Part shown: positions 1 through 12,500 of the stretch, piece by piece | How positions within the stretch are numbered: the stretch's first letter is position 1 | Layout: every line of letters starts with the position of its first letter | Origin: Lepidurus packardi | Taxonomy: Eukaryota; Arthropoda; Branchiopoda; Notostraca; Triopsidae | DNA: 64,000 nt | Direction of reading: 5' to 3' | NCBI GenBank assembly: GCA_023053545.1 | Contig: JAKZAN010000051.1 | Location: 124,001-188,000 of the forward strand | The notes under the pieces: model-generated | The model's database searches: none | The model's input: only the letters and a program-made list of their open reading frames with translations | What the model was told of the DNA's origin: nothing | Program-made: the position numbers and the translations under genes

Positions 1-2954
1 TCCTGTCTAGTTCTATCCTGGCATGGACATAGGTCCGAGTCGGATTTTTGGATTCGTTGGAGGTAGCTCCTGGTTGGGAAGTGTGTGGTTCTCACTTGAA
101 TCATCTTTGAGATGATTGTCCTGGGAAGGTGGACGTGCACTATTCCTTGACGAGATGGTCCATGGGTCAGATCCTGTAACGGGCTCTGAGAATTATTCCA
201 ACGTTCCTTCCATTGACTCATCGTTGCTTCTTCTATCCAACCACGAGCTACCTTTATGGAATCTGGGCTTGACTTCCAGACGACGGCTGCAAGTACTCTT
301 GCCCTCTCCAAACAGGACGTGTATCGTCTGTGCCTGGGTACCTCTTCGGAAACGGGCCATTTGTCCCAGTATCTTGAAGCGTAGTGGCGGAGCACTAATC
401 TCTCGAGGTACAAATCGAATGGTGGTAGGCCCGATTCTATTTCCAAAGCAACGGTTGGGGTTGTTTTGAGGGCTCCTGTTATTGCTAACAGGCCCTTTCT
501 ATACAGTTGGATAATGGGTCGTAGCTTAGCCAAAGAGATGTTGAACCAGGCTGGGAAAGCGTAGCTTAGTTTTGAGAGGACCGTCGTCTGAAAAAGAGTA
601 CGGACCTGACGGCAAGTGACAGCTCTTGAAAATCTCATCACTTTGTGTATCCTTTGCAGGGTTAAATTGCATTGGACTACCAGACGGTTAACATGGTGTG
701 TCCATGTGAGACTATTGTCATAAACTAGACCGAGGTACCTGACCGCATCCTTAGAATGGACTATCGTACCGTCCCAAACGAGGGGTGTGGCTTCTGGTTG
801 GTGCTTTTTGGAAAAGTGAATTAATTCCGTCTTTTCTTTCGCAAACTGTAGTCGGTGCTTCTTAGCCCATTTTTCGAGCGCAGCCAAGTTGTTGCTCAGA
901 AGCTTGACATTTTTCTCGCTGGAGGTGCTCGATGTAAAAATCAACAGGTCATCCGCGAAAGCTTGCATGTCGATCTTCTTCCGTTTTATGCATCCCAACG
1001 CTCCATCAATGTACATCAAGAATAATATCGGTGATAGGGGAGAGCCTTGCGGAACTCCCTTAATAATCGAGACGACATCGCTTTTTTCTTCACCAAAAAC
1101 CACATATGCTCTCCGTTTCTCGAGAAAACTCTTAATCCATCTGGTCACTTGTGATGGAACTTTCAGCGCCCAAAGCTCTTCAACTAACACTTCGTGGTTT
1201 ACATTGTCAAATGCTCCGGAAATGTCCAACAGTAAGGCTGAAAGGACTTTTCCTTTATCGAAGCTATCCAAAATCGCATCGCTGAAATTCACCATGGCAT
1301 CCACTGTTGATCGCCCTGGTCTAAAACCCCATTGCATATCCGACAACTTATCGTTATCTTCTAGAAACAGCTTTAACCGATTTGCTATTGCCTTTTCTAG
1401 TATTTTCCCCAATACCGGTAGCAGGGAGATTGGTCGAAAACTCTTGATTGACGTGTAGCTCTGCTTCCCCGGCTTAGGGAGCGTAATAACTTTAGCAGTC
1501 TTCCATGCTTTGGGGTGATATTCCAGGGCCAGAGAGGCATTATACAAGCTAACCACTGTTGGGCCAATAACACTCCATAGGGATTTAATGATGATTGCTT
1601 GGATTTCATCCACTCCAGCAGCTTTACGTGGTTGGAGTCCCTCGATTATCTCAGAAATTTCCTCCCTGGTGAAAGGGGCTTCATAAAAAGAACCTCTGGT
1701 TTTCCGAGCTTTGTACAGGGAAGAACGGCGTCGTAGGGAATCTTCTTGCGAATTTACCGGGGCCCCGTCCAGCAGGTGTGTCGCCACAAAATTTAATTTC
1801 TTAATCGCATCTGGGAAAGGCGTTCCATCATTTCGTCTCAGGAATTCGAGCTTGTTATTATTGTAGACCCTCATTTGCCGGTCTAGGTTCCAAATAACCC
1901 TGCTGTCTGGTGTATTAAGTTGTTCAGACCAATACGTATTCCTGAATTCCCTGGTTTTCGCTCTATAGGCATTCCTGGTTTCTTTCCATAACTTTTCCCT
2001 CTCAGAGCCCCCGTGTGTACGGTACTGTCTGAGCACAGCCGCTATTTGTTTACGAAGGATTTGGAGCTCCCTATTCCACCAAGGATTGTTCCTGTTATTT
2101 GCGGATTTTTTGGGGATACTTTTCGTCATTTCCGTCTGGATGATTGTTGTAAGCCTGTCAACGGCTATGTCCAAAGCGATAGGGCTCGAAAGATCTGCGA
2201 ACTTAGGTGATGCCTTCAGTACCTCACCCCGTACGTCAGAGGCGAGTTCTTTCCAATTGACCCTGCTGTAGCACCATGTTGTCCTTGCCGTGTGGGTTTG
2301 CAAAAGATTAAGGGAAATCACTATGGCTTTGTGATCTGATTCATTGTAATACTCTGCTTCATCCAGGACGTGCCAATCTGTGGTCTTGATTAATTGCGGG
2401 GAACACCACGTGAGGTCTAAAGTCGATTTGTGCCCACGCTCGTTGTGAAATGTTGGGACATTCCATTCATTAATCAAGTCCAAGTGATGTTCTGTGGCAA
2501 AGTCGTACAATTGTATTCCCGGTATATCTGAAGCTTTATCCTCCCACCGCCAGTGACGGGCATTGAAATCTCCTGTTACTATCACAGGGTCGTGTTGGTT
2601 GTAATTTCCCCAGGCTTCTTCAAGAAGCGACGCGGTGTTAGCTGTGTGCCTTCTATATATTGCAAGTATGGATATCGCTCGTCCTCCTGGGTTTGTCAAC
2701 CTAATTTTCGCGTATAGTTCCTTTATTTCAAGGACATAGAAACGGCTGTCTGGCTTACGGAGCAGCATCACTCCTTCATAAGCAAGAGACGGAGTAATAA
2801 CGTCAAATCCCATGATACGTGATTGAGTGTAGTTCTGTGGCGGCTCCAATAAAATAACCAAGGTTACATCTTCACTGTTTGCCTCTCTAGCAACTTCAGT
2901 AAGTTGAGATGTGCTTTTACGAATGTTCTGCACAATCAATCGTACCAATCCCAT
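1..2954 (-). CDS. LINE-A ORF2: endonuclease-reverse transcriptase, C-terminus cut by window edge
   Basis: ORF2 makes the enzyme that nicks target DNA and copies the element RNA into the nick. Reading it codon by codon from 2954, I find 984 codons without a stop to the left edge. The N-terminal endonuclease/exonuclease/phosphatase domain shows the QNIRK block (Asn10), LLEPPQN (Glu37), GDFNARH (about 128-134) and SDHKAI (206-211). The reverse transcriptase shows LLLDISGAFDNVNH, KGVPQGSPLSPILF and the catalytic FADD at 666-669. A C-terminal CPC motif starts just before the edge, matching the first half of the CxC...H...C knuckle in LINE-B. The start is the ATG three bases after the ORF1 stop, in a good context (ACAATGG). 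It is in the same frame as ORF1, which is unusual. No RNase H domain is seen. Confidence 0.93.
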   Translation of the reverse strand, partial: MGLVRLIVQNIRKSTSQLTEVAREANSEDVTLVILLEPPQNYTQSRIMGFDVITPSLAYEGVMLLRKPDSRFYVLEIKELYAKIRLTNPGGRAISILAIYRRHTANTASLLEEAWGNYNQHDPVIVTGDFNARHWRWEDKASDIPGIQLYDFATEHHLDLINEWNVPTFHNERGHKSTLDLTWCSPQLIKTTDWHVLDEAEYYNESDHKAIVISLNLLQTHTARTTWCYSRVNWKELASDVRGEVLKASPKFADLSSPIALDIAVDRLTTIIQTEMTKSIPKKSANNRNNPWWNRELQILRKQIAAVLRQYRTHGGSEREKLWKETRNAYRAKTREFRNTYWSEQLNTPDSRVIWNLDRQMRVYNNNKLEFLRRNDGTPFPDAIKKLNFVATHLLDGAPVNSQEDSLRRRSSLYKARKTRGSFYEAPFTREEISEIIEGLQPRKAAGVDEIQAIIIKSLWSVIGPTVVSLYNASLALEYHPKAWKTAKVITLPKPGKQSYTSIKSFRPISLLPVLGKILEKAIANRLKLFLEDNDKLSDMQWGFRPGRSTVDAMVNFSDAILDSFDKGKVLSALLLDISGAFDNVNHEVLVEELWALKVPSQVTRWIKSFLEKRRAYVVFGEEKSDVVSIIKGVPQGSPLSPILFLMYIDGALGCIKRKKIDMQAFADDLLIFTSSTSSEKNVKLLSNNLAALEKWAKKHRLQFAKEKTELIHFSKKHQPEATPLVWDGTIVHSKDAVRYLGLVYDNSLTWTHHVNRLVVQCNLTLQRIHKVMRFSRAVTCRQVRTLFQTTVLSKLSYAFPAWFNISLAKLRPIIQLYRKGLLAITGALKTTPTVALEIESGLPPFDLYLERLVLRHYASRYWDKWPVSEEVPRHRRYTSCLERARVLAAVVWKSSPDSIKVARGWIEEATMSQWKERWNNSQSPLQDLTHGPSRQGIVHVHLPRTIISKMIQVRTTHFPTRSYLQRIQKSDSDLCPCQDRTRQ

Positions 2955-2957
2955 TGT

Positions 2958-4328
2958 CTATTTGCTCCTTGACGCGGACTTCTTGCCCTTTGCGTCTATC
3001 TCCTTCAATCGAGTGGGACAAGCGGGGTCAAATGCGTAGTGTTTGTCTTTGCAGTTCGCACATTTCTTCGTTACCTCCGTGCATTGCCTTGTGTCGTGAT
3101 TCTTTGAACATTTCCCGCAGGTTGGTGTCTTTTCACGGCAAGACGCTGACATATGGCCATAGGCCTGGCAGTTGAAGCATTGAAGGATTTGAGGGTGTTT
3201 TACGTTTTCCACTTGGACTATGCGGTTAAACGCAAAGATGGCCCCAACTTCCAACAAACTTTTCTTCTCCTCGGCTGAATTACAGGTGAACTTGATAGAC
3301 CCATACGCTTTTTTTAAATCGGGGTTTAGCCACTTTGCCTGATCCGCTTGAAAGATGATTCCCAAGTTTGAGTTTTTGTCCGAGATGTGTTCACAAATTT
3401 CGGGCAGGCTTTGGTCCTTTGGAAGCTGGTGGATAACCACCACCAAGTTTGGTTGTCTCTTAACCATTTTAACAGGTCCCAAACTTGGCAAAACCGCCGA
3501 TTCGAGGATGGATTCGGAAGTGGTTTTCTCCTCTTGGCTTTTGTACGTGAGGGCGAGTCTGTTCGTTCGGGTTTTCCCGACAAGGACAGGTTTCGGTGCT
3601 GTTGGGTACGCTTTAGATAAGTCGTCCTCGATTACCTTCAGGAGATCTTTCCTCGGAATGACCGCGTTTCGTTTGGTCTCATCTTCCTGTTGGATAAATA
3701 GCGTTAAGCCATCTTCGTCTTGCTCACCTGATTCTTGCATGGCAGGGGTGGCAATTGAGGTAGTTGACACCTTGGGTGGTGGTCTAGCTCTCCTCCTCAC
3801 AACTTGTGTCCAAGTGCTTGTTTGAGCAGAGGACGAGGGGGCTTGGCATTGATTTGGTTGATTATCTCTAACAGTAGGCTTCAAGGAAGGTTTCCCGCGT
3901 TCTTCTTCAAGGTCTTTGCGAAGTCCAATAACTTCCGCTTTAAGTGCCAAAATTTCCTGATTCAGAAGGTCGTTACTATCTTTCAATGACCTAAGCGTTG
4001 ATACGATGTAATCCAACGTAGACGTTTGCGTAGGGTCATCGATTGAAAAGGACCTTTTTCGAAACGCTAGGTCGTCTGAAGGGGATAGCATAGGACGTTT
4101 CTGCGCTTGAACTGGGTTTAGTTTTTTTTCCCGACACGGTTTGCAGTTTTTAGCCGCAGGCTTGTCTTTTTGAAAGAGGTCTCCACACGATTGACATTTC
4201 ACCTGAGGTTGAAGTGTGACGGTTGGATTGGGCGAGTCTATTTCTATTTCTTCGAGAGCGCGGGACGGGCCGGCTTGAGGAAAACGGATTCCCCCTTTTA
4301 CGGGCGAGTTTTCCGGAGTCCTTAACAT
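2958..4328 (-). CDS. LINE-A ORF1: gag-like nucleic-acid-binding protein, 456 aa
   Basis: ORF1 proteins of this type bind element RNA and form the ribonucleoprotein particle. Domains in order: a CX2C-X13-CX2C cluster (Cys45, 48, 62, 65) followed by basic residues; a probable coiled coil at about 104-144; a low-complexity linker with the motif TWTQVVRRR; an RRM-like region at about 290-375 (LVVVIHQLPKD to AFNRIVQVE); then three zinc knuckles, Cys384-387-His392-Cys397 (CX2CX4HX4C), Cys404-407-His411-Cys416 (CX2CX3HX4C) and Cys423-426-His430-Cys437 (CX2CX3HX6C). The tail is Lys/Ser rich. The knuckles and RRM-like region are typical of Jockey/I ORF1; the N-terminal four-cysteine cluster is the odd part and is shared with LINE-B. 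The frame is complete, starting at the first ATG. Confidence 0.93.
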   Translation of the reverse strand: MLRTPENSPVKGGIRFPQAGPSRALEEIEIDSPNPTVTLQPQVKCQSCGDLFQKDKPAAKNCKPCREKKLNPVQAQKRPMLSPSDDLAFRKRSFSIDDPTQTSTLDYIVSTLRSLKDSNDLLNQEILALKAEVIGLRKDLEEERGKPSLKPTVRDNQPNQCQAPSSSAQTSTWTQVVRRRARPPPKVSTTSIATPAMQESGEQDEDGLTLFIQQEDETKRNAVIPRKDLLKVIEDDLSKAYPTAPKPVLVGKTRTNRLALTYKSQEEKTTSESILESAVLPSLGPVKMVKRQPNLVVVIHQLPKDQSLPEICEHISDKNSNLGIIFQADQAKWLNPDLKKAYGSIKFTCNSAEEKKSLLEVGAIFAFNRIVQVENVKHPQILQCFNCQAYGHMSASCREKTPTCGKCSKNHDTRQCTEVTKKCANCKDKHYAFDPACPTRLKEIDAKGKKSASRSK

Positions 4329-4457
4329 TTCGTCACAGGGCTAGGCCCTAAACAGTCACTTAAAGGTCCTCGTTCATACACACAGCGGTAACTAAACGTT
4401 ATGAAAACAGTCAACAAAGGTGCGTAAAGCACCGAACTACACTTGGGAACAAAATCA
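4329..4457 (-). other. LINE-A 5' untranslated region
   Basis: About 129 bp lie between the ORF1 start and the satellite. In this clade the 5' UTR normally carries an internal promoter, but I recognise no clear promoter motif. A small dyad (GGTGC, 5-nt loop, GCACC) lies at 4419-4433 and may be chance. The outer boundary is accurate to a few bases. Confidence 0.6.
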
Positions 4458-7400
4458 ACGGACTTAATTAATTCCTTACGTACTTAATTAATTTCATACG
4501 GACTGAATTAATTCATTACGGACTTAATTAATTTATTACGGACTGAATTAATTCCTTACGTACTGAACTTATTCCTTACGGACTGAATTAATTCCCTACG
4601 GACTGAATTAATTCCTTACGGACTGAATTAATTCCTTACGGACTGAATTAATACCTTACGGACTGAATTAAATCCTTACGGACTGAATTAATTCCTTACG
4701 GACTGAATTAATTCCTTACGGACTGAATTAATTCCTTACTGACTGAAATAATTCCTTACGGACTGAATTAATTCCTTACGGACTGCATTAATTCCTTACG
4801 GACTGAATTAATTCCTTACGGACTATTACGGTCTGAATTAATTCCGTACCGATTTTATTAATTCCTTACGGACTGAATTAATTCATTATGGACTTAATTA
4901 ATTCCGTAAGGAATGAATGAATTAATTACGGACTGAAATAATTCCTTACGGACTGAATTAATTCCTTACGGACTTAATTAATTCCTTACGGACTGAATTA
5001 ATTCCTTACGGACTGAATTAATTCCTTACGGACTGAATTAGTTCCTTACGGACTGAATTAATTCTTTAGAATTGATTGAATTCCTTTCTTACTGAATTAA
5101 TTCCTTACGGACTGAATTAATTCATTACGGACTTAATTAATTTATTACGGACTGAATTAATTCCTTACGTACTGAACTTATTCCTTACGGACTGAATTAA
5201 TTCCTTACGGACTGAATTAATTCCTTACGGACTGAATTAATTCCTTACGGACTGAATTAATACCTTACGAACTGAATTAATTCCTTACGGACTGAATTAA
5301 TTCCTTACGGATTGAATTAATTCCTTACGGACTGAATTAATTCCTTACAGACTGAATTAATTCATTACGGACTTAATTAAATCCTTACAGACTGAGTTAA
5401 TTCCTTATGGACTTAATTAATTCCGTAAGGAATGAATTAATTAATTACGGACTGAAATAATTCCTTACGGACTGAATTAATTCCTTACGGACTGAATTAA
5501 TTCCTTAATTAATACCTTACGGACTGAATTAATTTCATACGGACTGAATTAATTCATTACGGACTTAATTAATCGATTTCGGACTGAATTAATTCATTAC
5601 GGACGTAATTAAATCCTTACAGACTGAATTAATTCCTTATGGACTTAATTAATTCCGTAAGGAATGAATTAATTAATTACGGACAGAAATAATTCCTTAC
5701 GGACTGAATTAATTCCTTAATTAATTCCTTACGGACTGAATTAATTTCATACGGACTGAATTAATTCATTACGGACTTAATTAATCGATTTCGGACTGAA
5801 TTAATTCATTACGGGCGTAATTAAATCCTTACAGACTGAATTAATTCCTTATGGACTTAATTATTTCCGTAAGGAATGAATTAATTAATTACGGACAGAA
5901 ATAATTCCTTACGGACTGAATTAATTCCTTACGGACTGAATTAATTCCTTACGGACTGAATTAATTCCTTACGGACTGAATTAATTCCTTACGGACTGAA
6001 TTAATTCATTACGGACTTAATTAAATCCTTACAGACTGAATTAATTCCTTATGGACTTAATTAATTCCGTAAGGAATGAATTAATTAATTACGGACAGAA
6101 ATAATTCCTTACGGACTGAATTAATTCCTTACGGACTGAATTAATTCCTTACGGACTGAATTAATTCCTTACGGACTGAATTAATTCCTTACGGACTGAA
6201 TTAATTCCTTACGGACTGAATTAATTCATTACGGACTTAATTAAATCCTTACAGACTGAATTAATTCCTTATGGACTTAATTAATTTCGTAAGGAATGAA
6301 TTAATTAATTACGGACTGAAATAATTCCTTACGGACTGAATTAATTCCTTACGGACTGAATTAATTCCTTACGGACTGAATTAATTCCTTACGGACTGAA
6401 TTAATTCCTTAATTAATTCCTTACGGACTGAATTAATTTCATACGGACTGAATTAATTCCTTACGGACTTAATTAATCGATTTCGGACTGAATTAATTCA
6501 TTACGGACTTGATTAAATCCTTAAAGACTGAATTAATTCCTTATGGACTTAATTAATTCCGTAAGGAATGAATTAATTAATTACGGACTGAAATAATTCC
6601 TTATGGACTGAATTAATTCCTTACGGACTGAATGAATTCCTTACGGACTGAATTAATTTCATACGGACTGAATTAATTCATTACGGACTTAATTAATTTA
6701 TTACGGACTGAATTAATTCCTTACGTACTGAACTTATTCCTTACGGACTGAATTAATTCCTTACGTACTGAACTTATTCCTTACGGACTTAATTAATTCC
6801 TTACGGACTGAATTAATTCCTTACGGACTGAATTAATTTCTTACGGACTGAATTAATACCTTACGAACGGAATTAATTCCTTACGGACTGAATTAATTCC
6901 TTACGGATTGAATTAATTCCTTACGGACTGAATTAATTCCTTACAGACTGAATTAATTCATTACGGACTTAATTAAATCCTTACAGACTGAGTTAATTCC
7001 TTATGGACTTAATTAATTCCGTAAGGAATGAATTAATTAATTACGGACTGAAATAATTCCTTACGGACTAAATTAATTCCTTACGGACTGAATTAATTCC
7101 TTAATTAATTCCTTACGGACTGAATTAATTTCATACGGACTGAATTAATTCATTACGGACTTAATTAATCGATTTCGGACTGAATTAATTCATTACGGAC
7201 GTAATTAAATCCTTACAGACTGAATTAATTCCTTATGGACTTAATTAATTCCGTAAGGAATGAATTAATTAATTACGGACAGAAATAATTCCTTACGGAC
7301 TGAATTAATTCCTTACGGACTGAATTAATTCCTTACGGACTGAATTAATTCCTTACGGACTGAATTAATTCCTTACGGACTGAATTAATTCCTTACGGAC

Positions 7401-9579
7401 TGAATTAATTCATTACGGACTTAATTAAATCCTTACAGACTGAATTAATTCCTTATGGACTTAATTAATTCCGTAAGGAATGAATTAATTAATTACGGAC
7501 TGAAATAATTCCTTACGGACTGAATTAATTTCATACGGACTGAATTAATTCATTACGGACTTAATTAATCGATTTCGGACTGAATTAATTCATTACGGAC
7601 GTAATTGAATCCTTACAGACTGAATTAATTCCTTACGGACTGAATTAATTCCTTACGGACTGAACTAATTCCTTACGGACTGAATTAATTCCTTACGGAC
7701 TGAATTAATTCCTTACGGACTGAATTAATTCTTTACGGACTGAATTAATTCATTACGGACTTAATTAAATCCTTACAGACTGAATTAATTCCTTATGGGC
7801 TTAATTAATTAAGTAAGGAATGAATTAATTAATTACGGACTGAAATAATTCCTTACGGACTGAATTAATTCCTTACGGACTGAATTAATTCCTTACGGAC
7901 TGAATTAATTCCTTAATTAATTCCTTACGGACTGAATTAATTTCATACGGACTGAATTAATTCCTTACGGACTTAATTAATCGATTTCGGACTGAATTAA
8001 TTCATTACGGACTTAATTAAATCCTTAGAGACTGAATTAATTCCTTATGGACTTAATTAATTCCGTAAGGAATGAATTAATTAATTACGGACTGAAATAA
8101 TTCCTTATGGACTGAATTAATTCCTTACGGACTGAATTAATTCCTTACGGACTGAATGAATTCCTTACGGACTGAATTAATTTCATACGGACTGAATTAA
8201 ATCCTTACGGACTGAATTAATTCCTTACGGACTGAATTAATTCCTTACGGTCTGAATTAATTCCGTACCGATTTTATTAATTCCTTACGGACTGAATTAA
8301 TTCATTATGGACTTAATTAATTCCGTAAGGAATGAATGAATTAATTACGGACTGAAATAATTCCTTACGGACTGAATTAATTCCTTACGGACTGAATTAA
8401 TTCCTTACGGATTGAATTAATTCCTTACGGACTGAATTAATTCCTTACGGACTGAATTAATTCATTACGGACTTAATTAAATCCTTACAGACTGAATTAA
8501 TTCCTTATGGACTTAATTAATTACGTAAGGAATGAATTAATTAATTACGGACTGAAATAATTCCTTACGGACTGAATTAATTCCTTACGGACTGAATTAA
8601 TTCCTTACGGACTGAATTAATTCCTTACGGACTGAATTAATTCCTTAATTAATTCCTTACGGACTAAATTAATTTCATACGGACTGAATTAATTCATTAC
8701 GGACTTAGTTAATCGATTTCGGACTGAATTAATTCATTACGGACTTAATTAAATCCTTAAAGACTGAATTAATTCCTTATGGACTGAATTAATTCCGTAA
8801 GGAATGAATTAATTAATTACGGACTGAAATAATTCCTTACGGACTGAATTAATTCCTTACGGACTGAATTAATTCCTTACGGACTGAATTAATTCCTTAC
8901 GGACTGAATTAATTCCTTACGGACTGAATTAATTCCTTACGGACTGAATTATTTCCTTACGGACTGAATTAATTCTTTAGGATTGATTGAATTCCTTTCT
9001 TACTGAATAAATTCCTTACGGACTGAATTAATTCCTTAATTAATTCCTTACGGACTAAATTAAATTCATACGGACTGAATTAATTCATTACGGAATTAAT
9101 TAATCCATTACGGACTTAATTAATTCCTTACGTACTGAACTTATTCCTTACGGACTGAATTAATTCCTTACGGACTGAATTAATTCCTTACGGACTGAAT
9201 TAATTCCTTACGGACTGAATTAATTCCTTACGGACTTAATTAATTCCTTACGGACTGAATTAGTTCCTTACGGACTGAATTAATTCTTTAGGATTGATTG
9301 AATTAATTTCTTACGGAATTAATTCCTTACGGACTGAATGAATTCCTTACGGACTGAATTAATTTCATACGGACTGAATTAATTCATTACGGACTTAATT
9401 AATTTATTCCGGACTGAATTAATTCCTTACGTACTGAACTTATTCCTTACGGACTGAATTAATTCCTTACGGACTGAATTAATTCCTTACGGACTGAATT
9501 AATTCCTTACGGACTGAATTAATAACTTACGAACTGAATTAATTCCTTACGGACTGAATTAATTCCTTACGGATTGAAT

Positions 9580-12500
9580 TAATTCCTTACTGACTGAATT
9601 AATTCCTTACGGACTGAATTAATTCATTACGGACTTAATTAAATCCTTACAGAATGAGTTAATTCCTTATGGACTTAATTAATTCCGTAAGGAATGAATT
9701 AATTAATTACGGACTGAAATAATTCCTTACGGACTGAATTAATTCCTTACGGACTGAATTAATTCCTTAATTATTTCCTTACGGACTGAATTAATTTCAT
9801 ACGGACTGAATTAATTCATTACGGACTTAATTAATCGATTTCGGACTGAATTAATTCATTACGGACTTAATTAAATCCTTAAAGACTGAATTAATTCCTT
9901 ATGGACTGAATTAATTCCGCAAGGAATGAATTAATTAATTACGGACTGAAATAATACCTTACGGACTGAATTAATTCCTTACGGACTGAATTAATTCCTT
10001 ACGGACTGAATTAATTCCTTACGGAATATTACGGTCTGAATTAATTCCGTACCGATTTTATTAATTCCTTACGGACTGAATTAATTCATTATGGACTTAA
10101 TTAATTCCGTAAGGAATGAATGAATTAATTACGGACTGAAATAATTCCTTACGGACTGAATTAATTCCTTACGGACTGAATTAATTCCTTACGGATTGAA
10201 TTAATTCCTTACGGACTGAATTAATTCCTTACGGACTGAATTAATTCCTTACGGACTGAATTAATTCCTTACGGACTGAATTATTTCCTTACGGACTGAA
10301 TTAATTCTTTAGGATTGATTGAATTCCTTTCTTACTGAATAAATTCCTTACGGACTGAATTAATTCCTTAATTAATTCCTTACGGACTGAATTAAATTCA
10401 TACGGACTGAATTAATTCATTACGGAATTAATTAATCCATTACGGACTTAATTAATTCCTTACGTACTGAACTTATTCCTTACGGACTGAATTAATTCCT
10501 TACGGACTGAATTAATTCCTTACGGACTGAATTAATTCCTTACTGACTGAATTAATTCCTTACGGACTGAATTAATTCATTACGGACTTAATTAAATCCT
10601 TACAGACTGAGTTAATTCCTTATGGACTTAATTAATTCCGTAAGGAATGAATTAATTAATTACGGACTGAAATAATTCCTTACGGACTGAATTAATTCCT
10701 TACGGACTGAATTAATTCCTTAATTATTTCCTTACGGACTGAATTAATTTCATACGGACTGAATTAATTCATTACGGACTTAATTAATCGATTTCGGACT
10801 GAATTAATTCATTACGGACTTAATTAAATCCTTAAAGACTGAATTAATTCCTTATGGACTGAATTAATTCCGCAAGGAATGAATTAATTAATTACGGACT
10901 GAAATAATACCTTACGGACTGAATTAATTCCTTACGGACTGAATTAATTCCTTACGGACTGAATTAATTCCTTACGGAATATTACGGTCTGAATTAATTC
11001 CGTACCGATTTTATTAATTCCTTACGGACTGAATTAATTCATTATGGACTTAATTAATTCCGTAAGGAATGAATGAATTAATTACGGACTGAAATAATTC
11101 CTTACGGACTGAATTAATTCCTTACGGACTGAATTAATTCCTTACGGATTGAATTAATTCCTTACGGACTGAATTAATTCCTTACGGACTGAATTAATTC
11201 CTTACGGACTGAATTAATTCCTTACGGACTGAATTATTTCCTTACGGACTGAATTAATTCTTTAGGATTGATTGAATTCCTTTCTTACTGAATAAATTCC
11301 TTACGGACTGAATTAATTCCTTAATTAATTCCTTACGGACTGAATTAAATTCATACGGACTGAATTAATTCATTACGGAATTAATTAATCCATTACGGAC
11401 TTAATTAATTCCTTACGTACTGAACTTATTCCTTACGGACTGAATTAATTCCTTACGGACTGAATTAATTCCTTACGGACTGAATTAATTCCTTACGGAC
11501 TGAATTAATTCCTTACGGACTTAATTAATCGATTTCGGACTGAATTAATTCATTACGGACTTAATTAAATCCTTAAAGACTGAATTAATTCCTTATGGAC
11601 TGAATTAATTCCGCAAGGAATGAATTAATTAATTACGGACTGAAATAATACCTTACGGACTGAATTAATTCCTTACGGACTGAATTAATTCCTTACGGAC
11701 TGAATTAATTCCTTACGGAATATTACGGTCTGAATTAATTCCGTACCGATTTTATTAATTCCTTACGGACTGAATTAATTCATTATGGACTTAATTAATT
11801 CCGTAAGGAATGAATGAATTAATTACGGACTGAAATAATTCCTTACGGACTGAATTAATTCCTTACGGACTGAATTAATTCCTTACGGATTGAATTAATT
11901 CCTTACGGACTGAATTAATTCCTTACGGACTGAATTAATTCCTTACGGACTGAATTAATTCCTTACGGACTGAATTATTTCCTTACGGACTGAATTAATT
12001 CTTTAGGATTGATTGAATTCCTTTCTTACTGAATAAATTCCTTACGGACTGAATTAATTCCTTAATTAATTCCTTACGGACTGAATTAAATTCATACGGA
12101 CTGAATTAATTCATTACGGAATTAATTAATCCATTACGGACTTAATTAATTCCTTACGTACTGAACTTATTCCTTACGGACTGAATTAATTCCTTACGGA
12201 CTGAATTAATTCCTTACGGACTGAATTAATTCCTTACGGACTGAATTAATTCCTTACGGACTTAATTAATTCCTTACGGACTGAATTAGTTCCTTACGGA
12301 CTGAATTAATTCTTTAGGATTGATTGAATTCCTTTCTTACGGAATTAATTCCTTACGGACTGAATTAATTCCTTACGGACTGAATTAATTCCTTACGGAC
12401 TGAATTAATTCCTTACGGACTGAATTAATTCCTTACGGACTGAATTAATTCCTTACGGACTTAATTAATTCCTTACGGACTGAATTAGTTCCTTACGGAC

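Larger units (their letters stand above)
1..4457 (-). mobile_element. LINE-A: Jockey-like non-LTR retrotransposon, 3' end beyond the window
   Basis: This is a two-ORF non-LTR retrotransposon read on the minus strand. In order it shows a 5' untranslated stretch of about 129 bp, ORF1 (gag-like, zinc knuckles) and ORF2 (endonuclease plus reverse transcriptase). The 5' end is placed where LINE sequence gives way to the satellite (ACGGACTTAATT at 4458). The 3' end, including about 70 ORF2 codons by comparison with LINE-B, the 3' UTR and the tail, lies left of position 1, so the target duplication cannot be checked. Both ORFs are open over everything visible, which suggests a young, possibly competent copy. 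Clade assignment to Jockey or a close relative is inferred from the ORF layout, the C-terminal cysteine motif and the lack of an RNase H domain. Confidence 0.9.

Noticed and set aside
810-826. Satellite-like GAATTAATTCCGT inside LINE-A ORF2
   Set aside because: It encodes the conserved TELIHFSKK block of the reverse transcriptase, which LINE-B also has with other codons, so the match is most likely chance.
889-1458. Plus-strand open frame of 189 codons
   Set aside because: It lies antisense to the reverse transcriptase region of the LINE-A ORF2 and has no recognisable domain; the minus-strand frame explains the sequence.
3355-3825. Plus-strand open frames (up to 156 codons) across LINE-A ORF1
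   Set aside because: They are antisense shadows of a coding region with clear zinc knuckles on the other strand.
4419-4433. Hairpin GGTGC/GCACC in the LINE-A 5' UTR as a regulatory element
   Set aside because: Five-base arms are too short to separate from chance, and LINE-B has no clear counterpart.
5416-5450. CCGTAAGGAAT read as a one-monomer inversion
   Set aside because: Aligned in forward direction it differs from the consensus at only three positions and keeps the 20-bp phase, so substitution is simpler.
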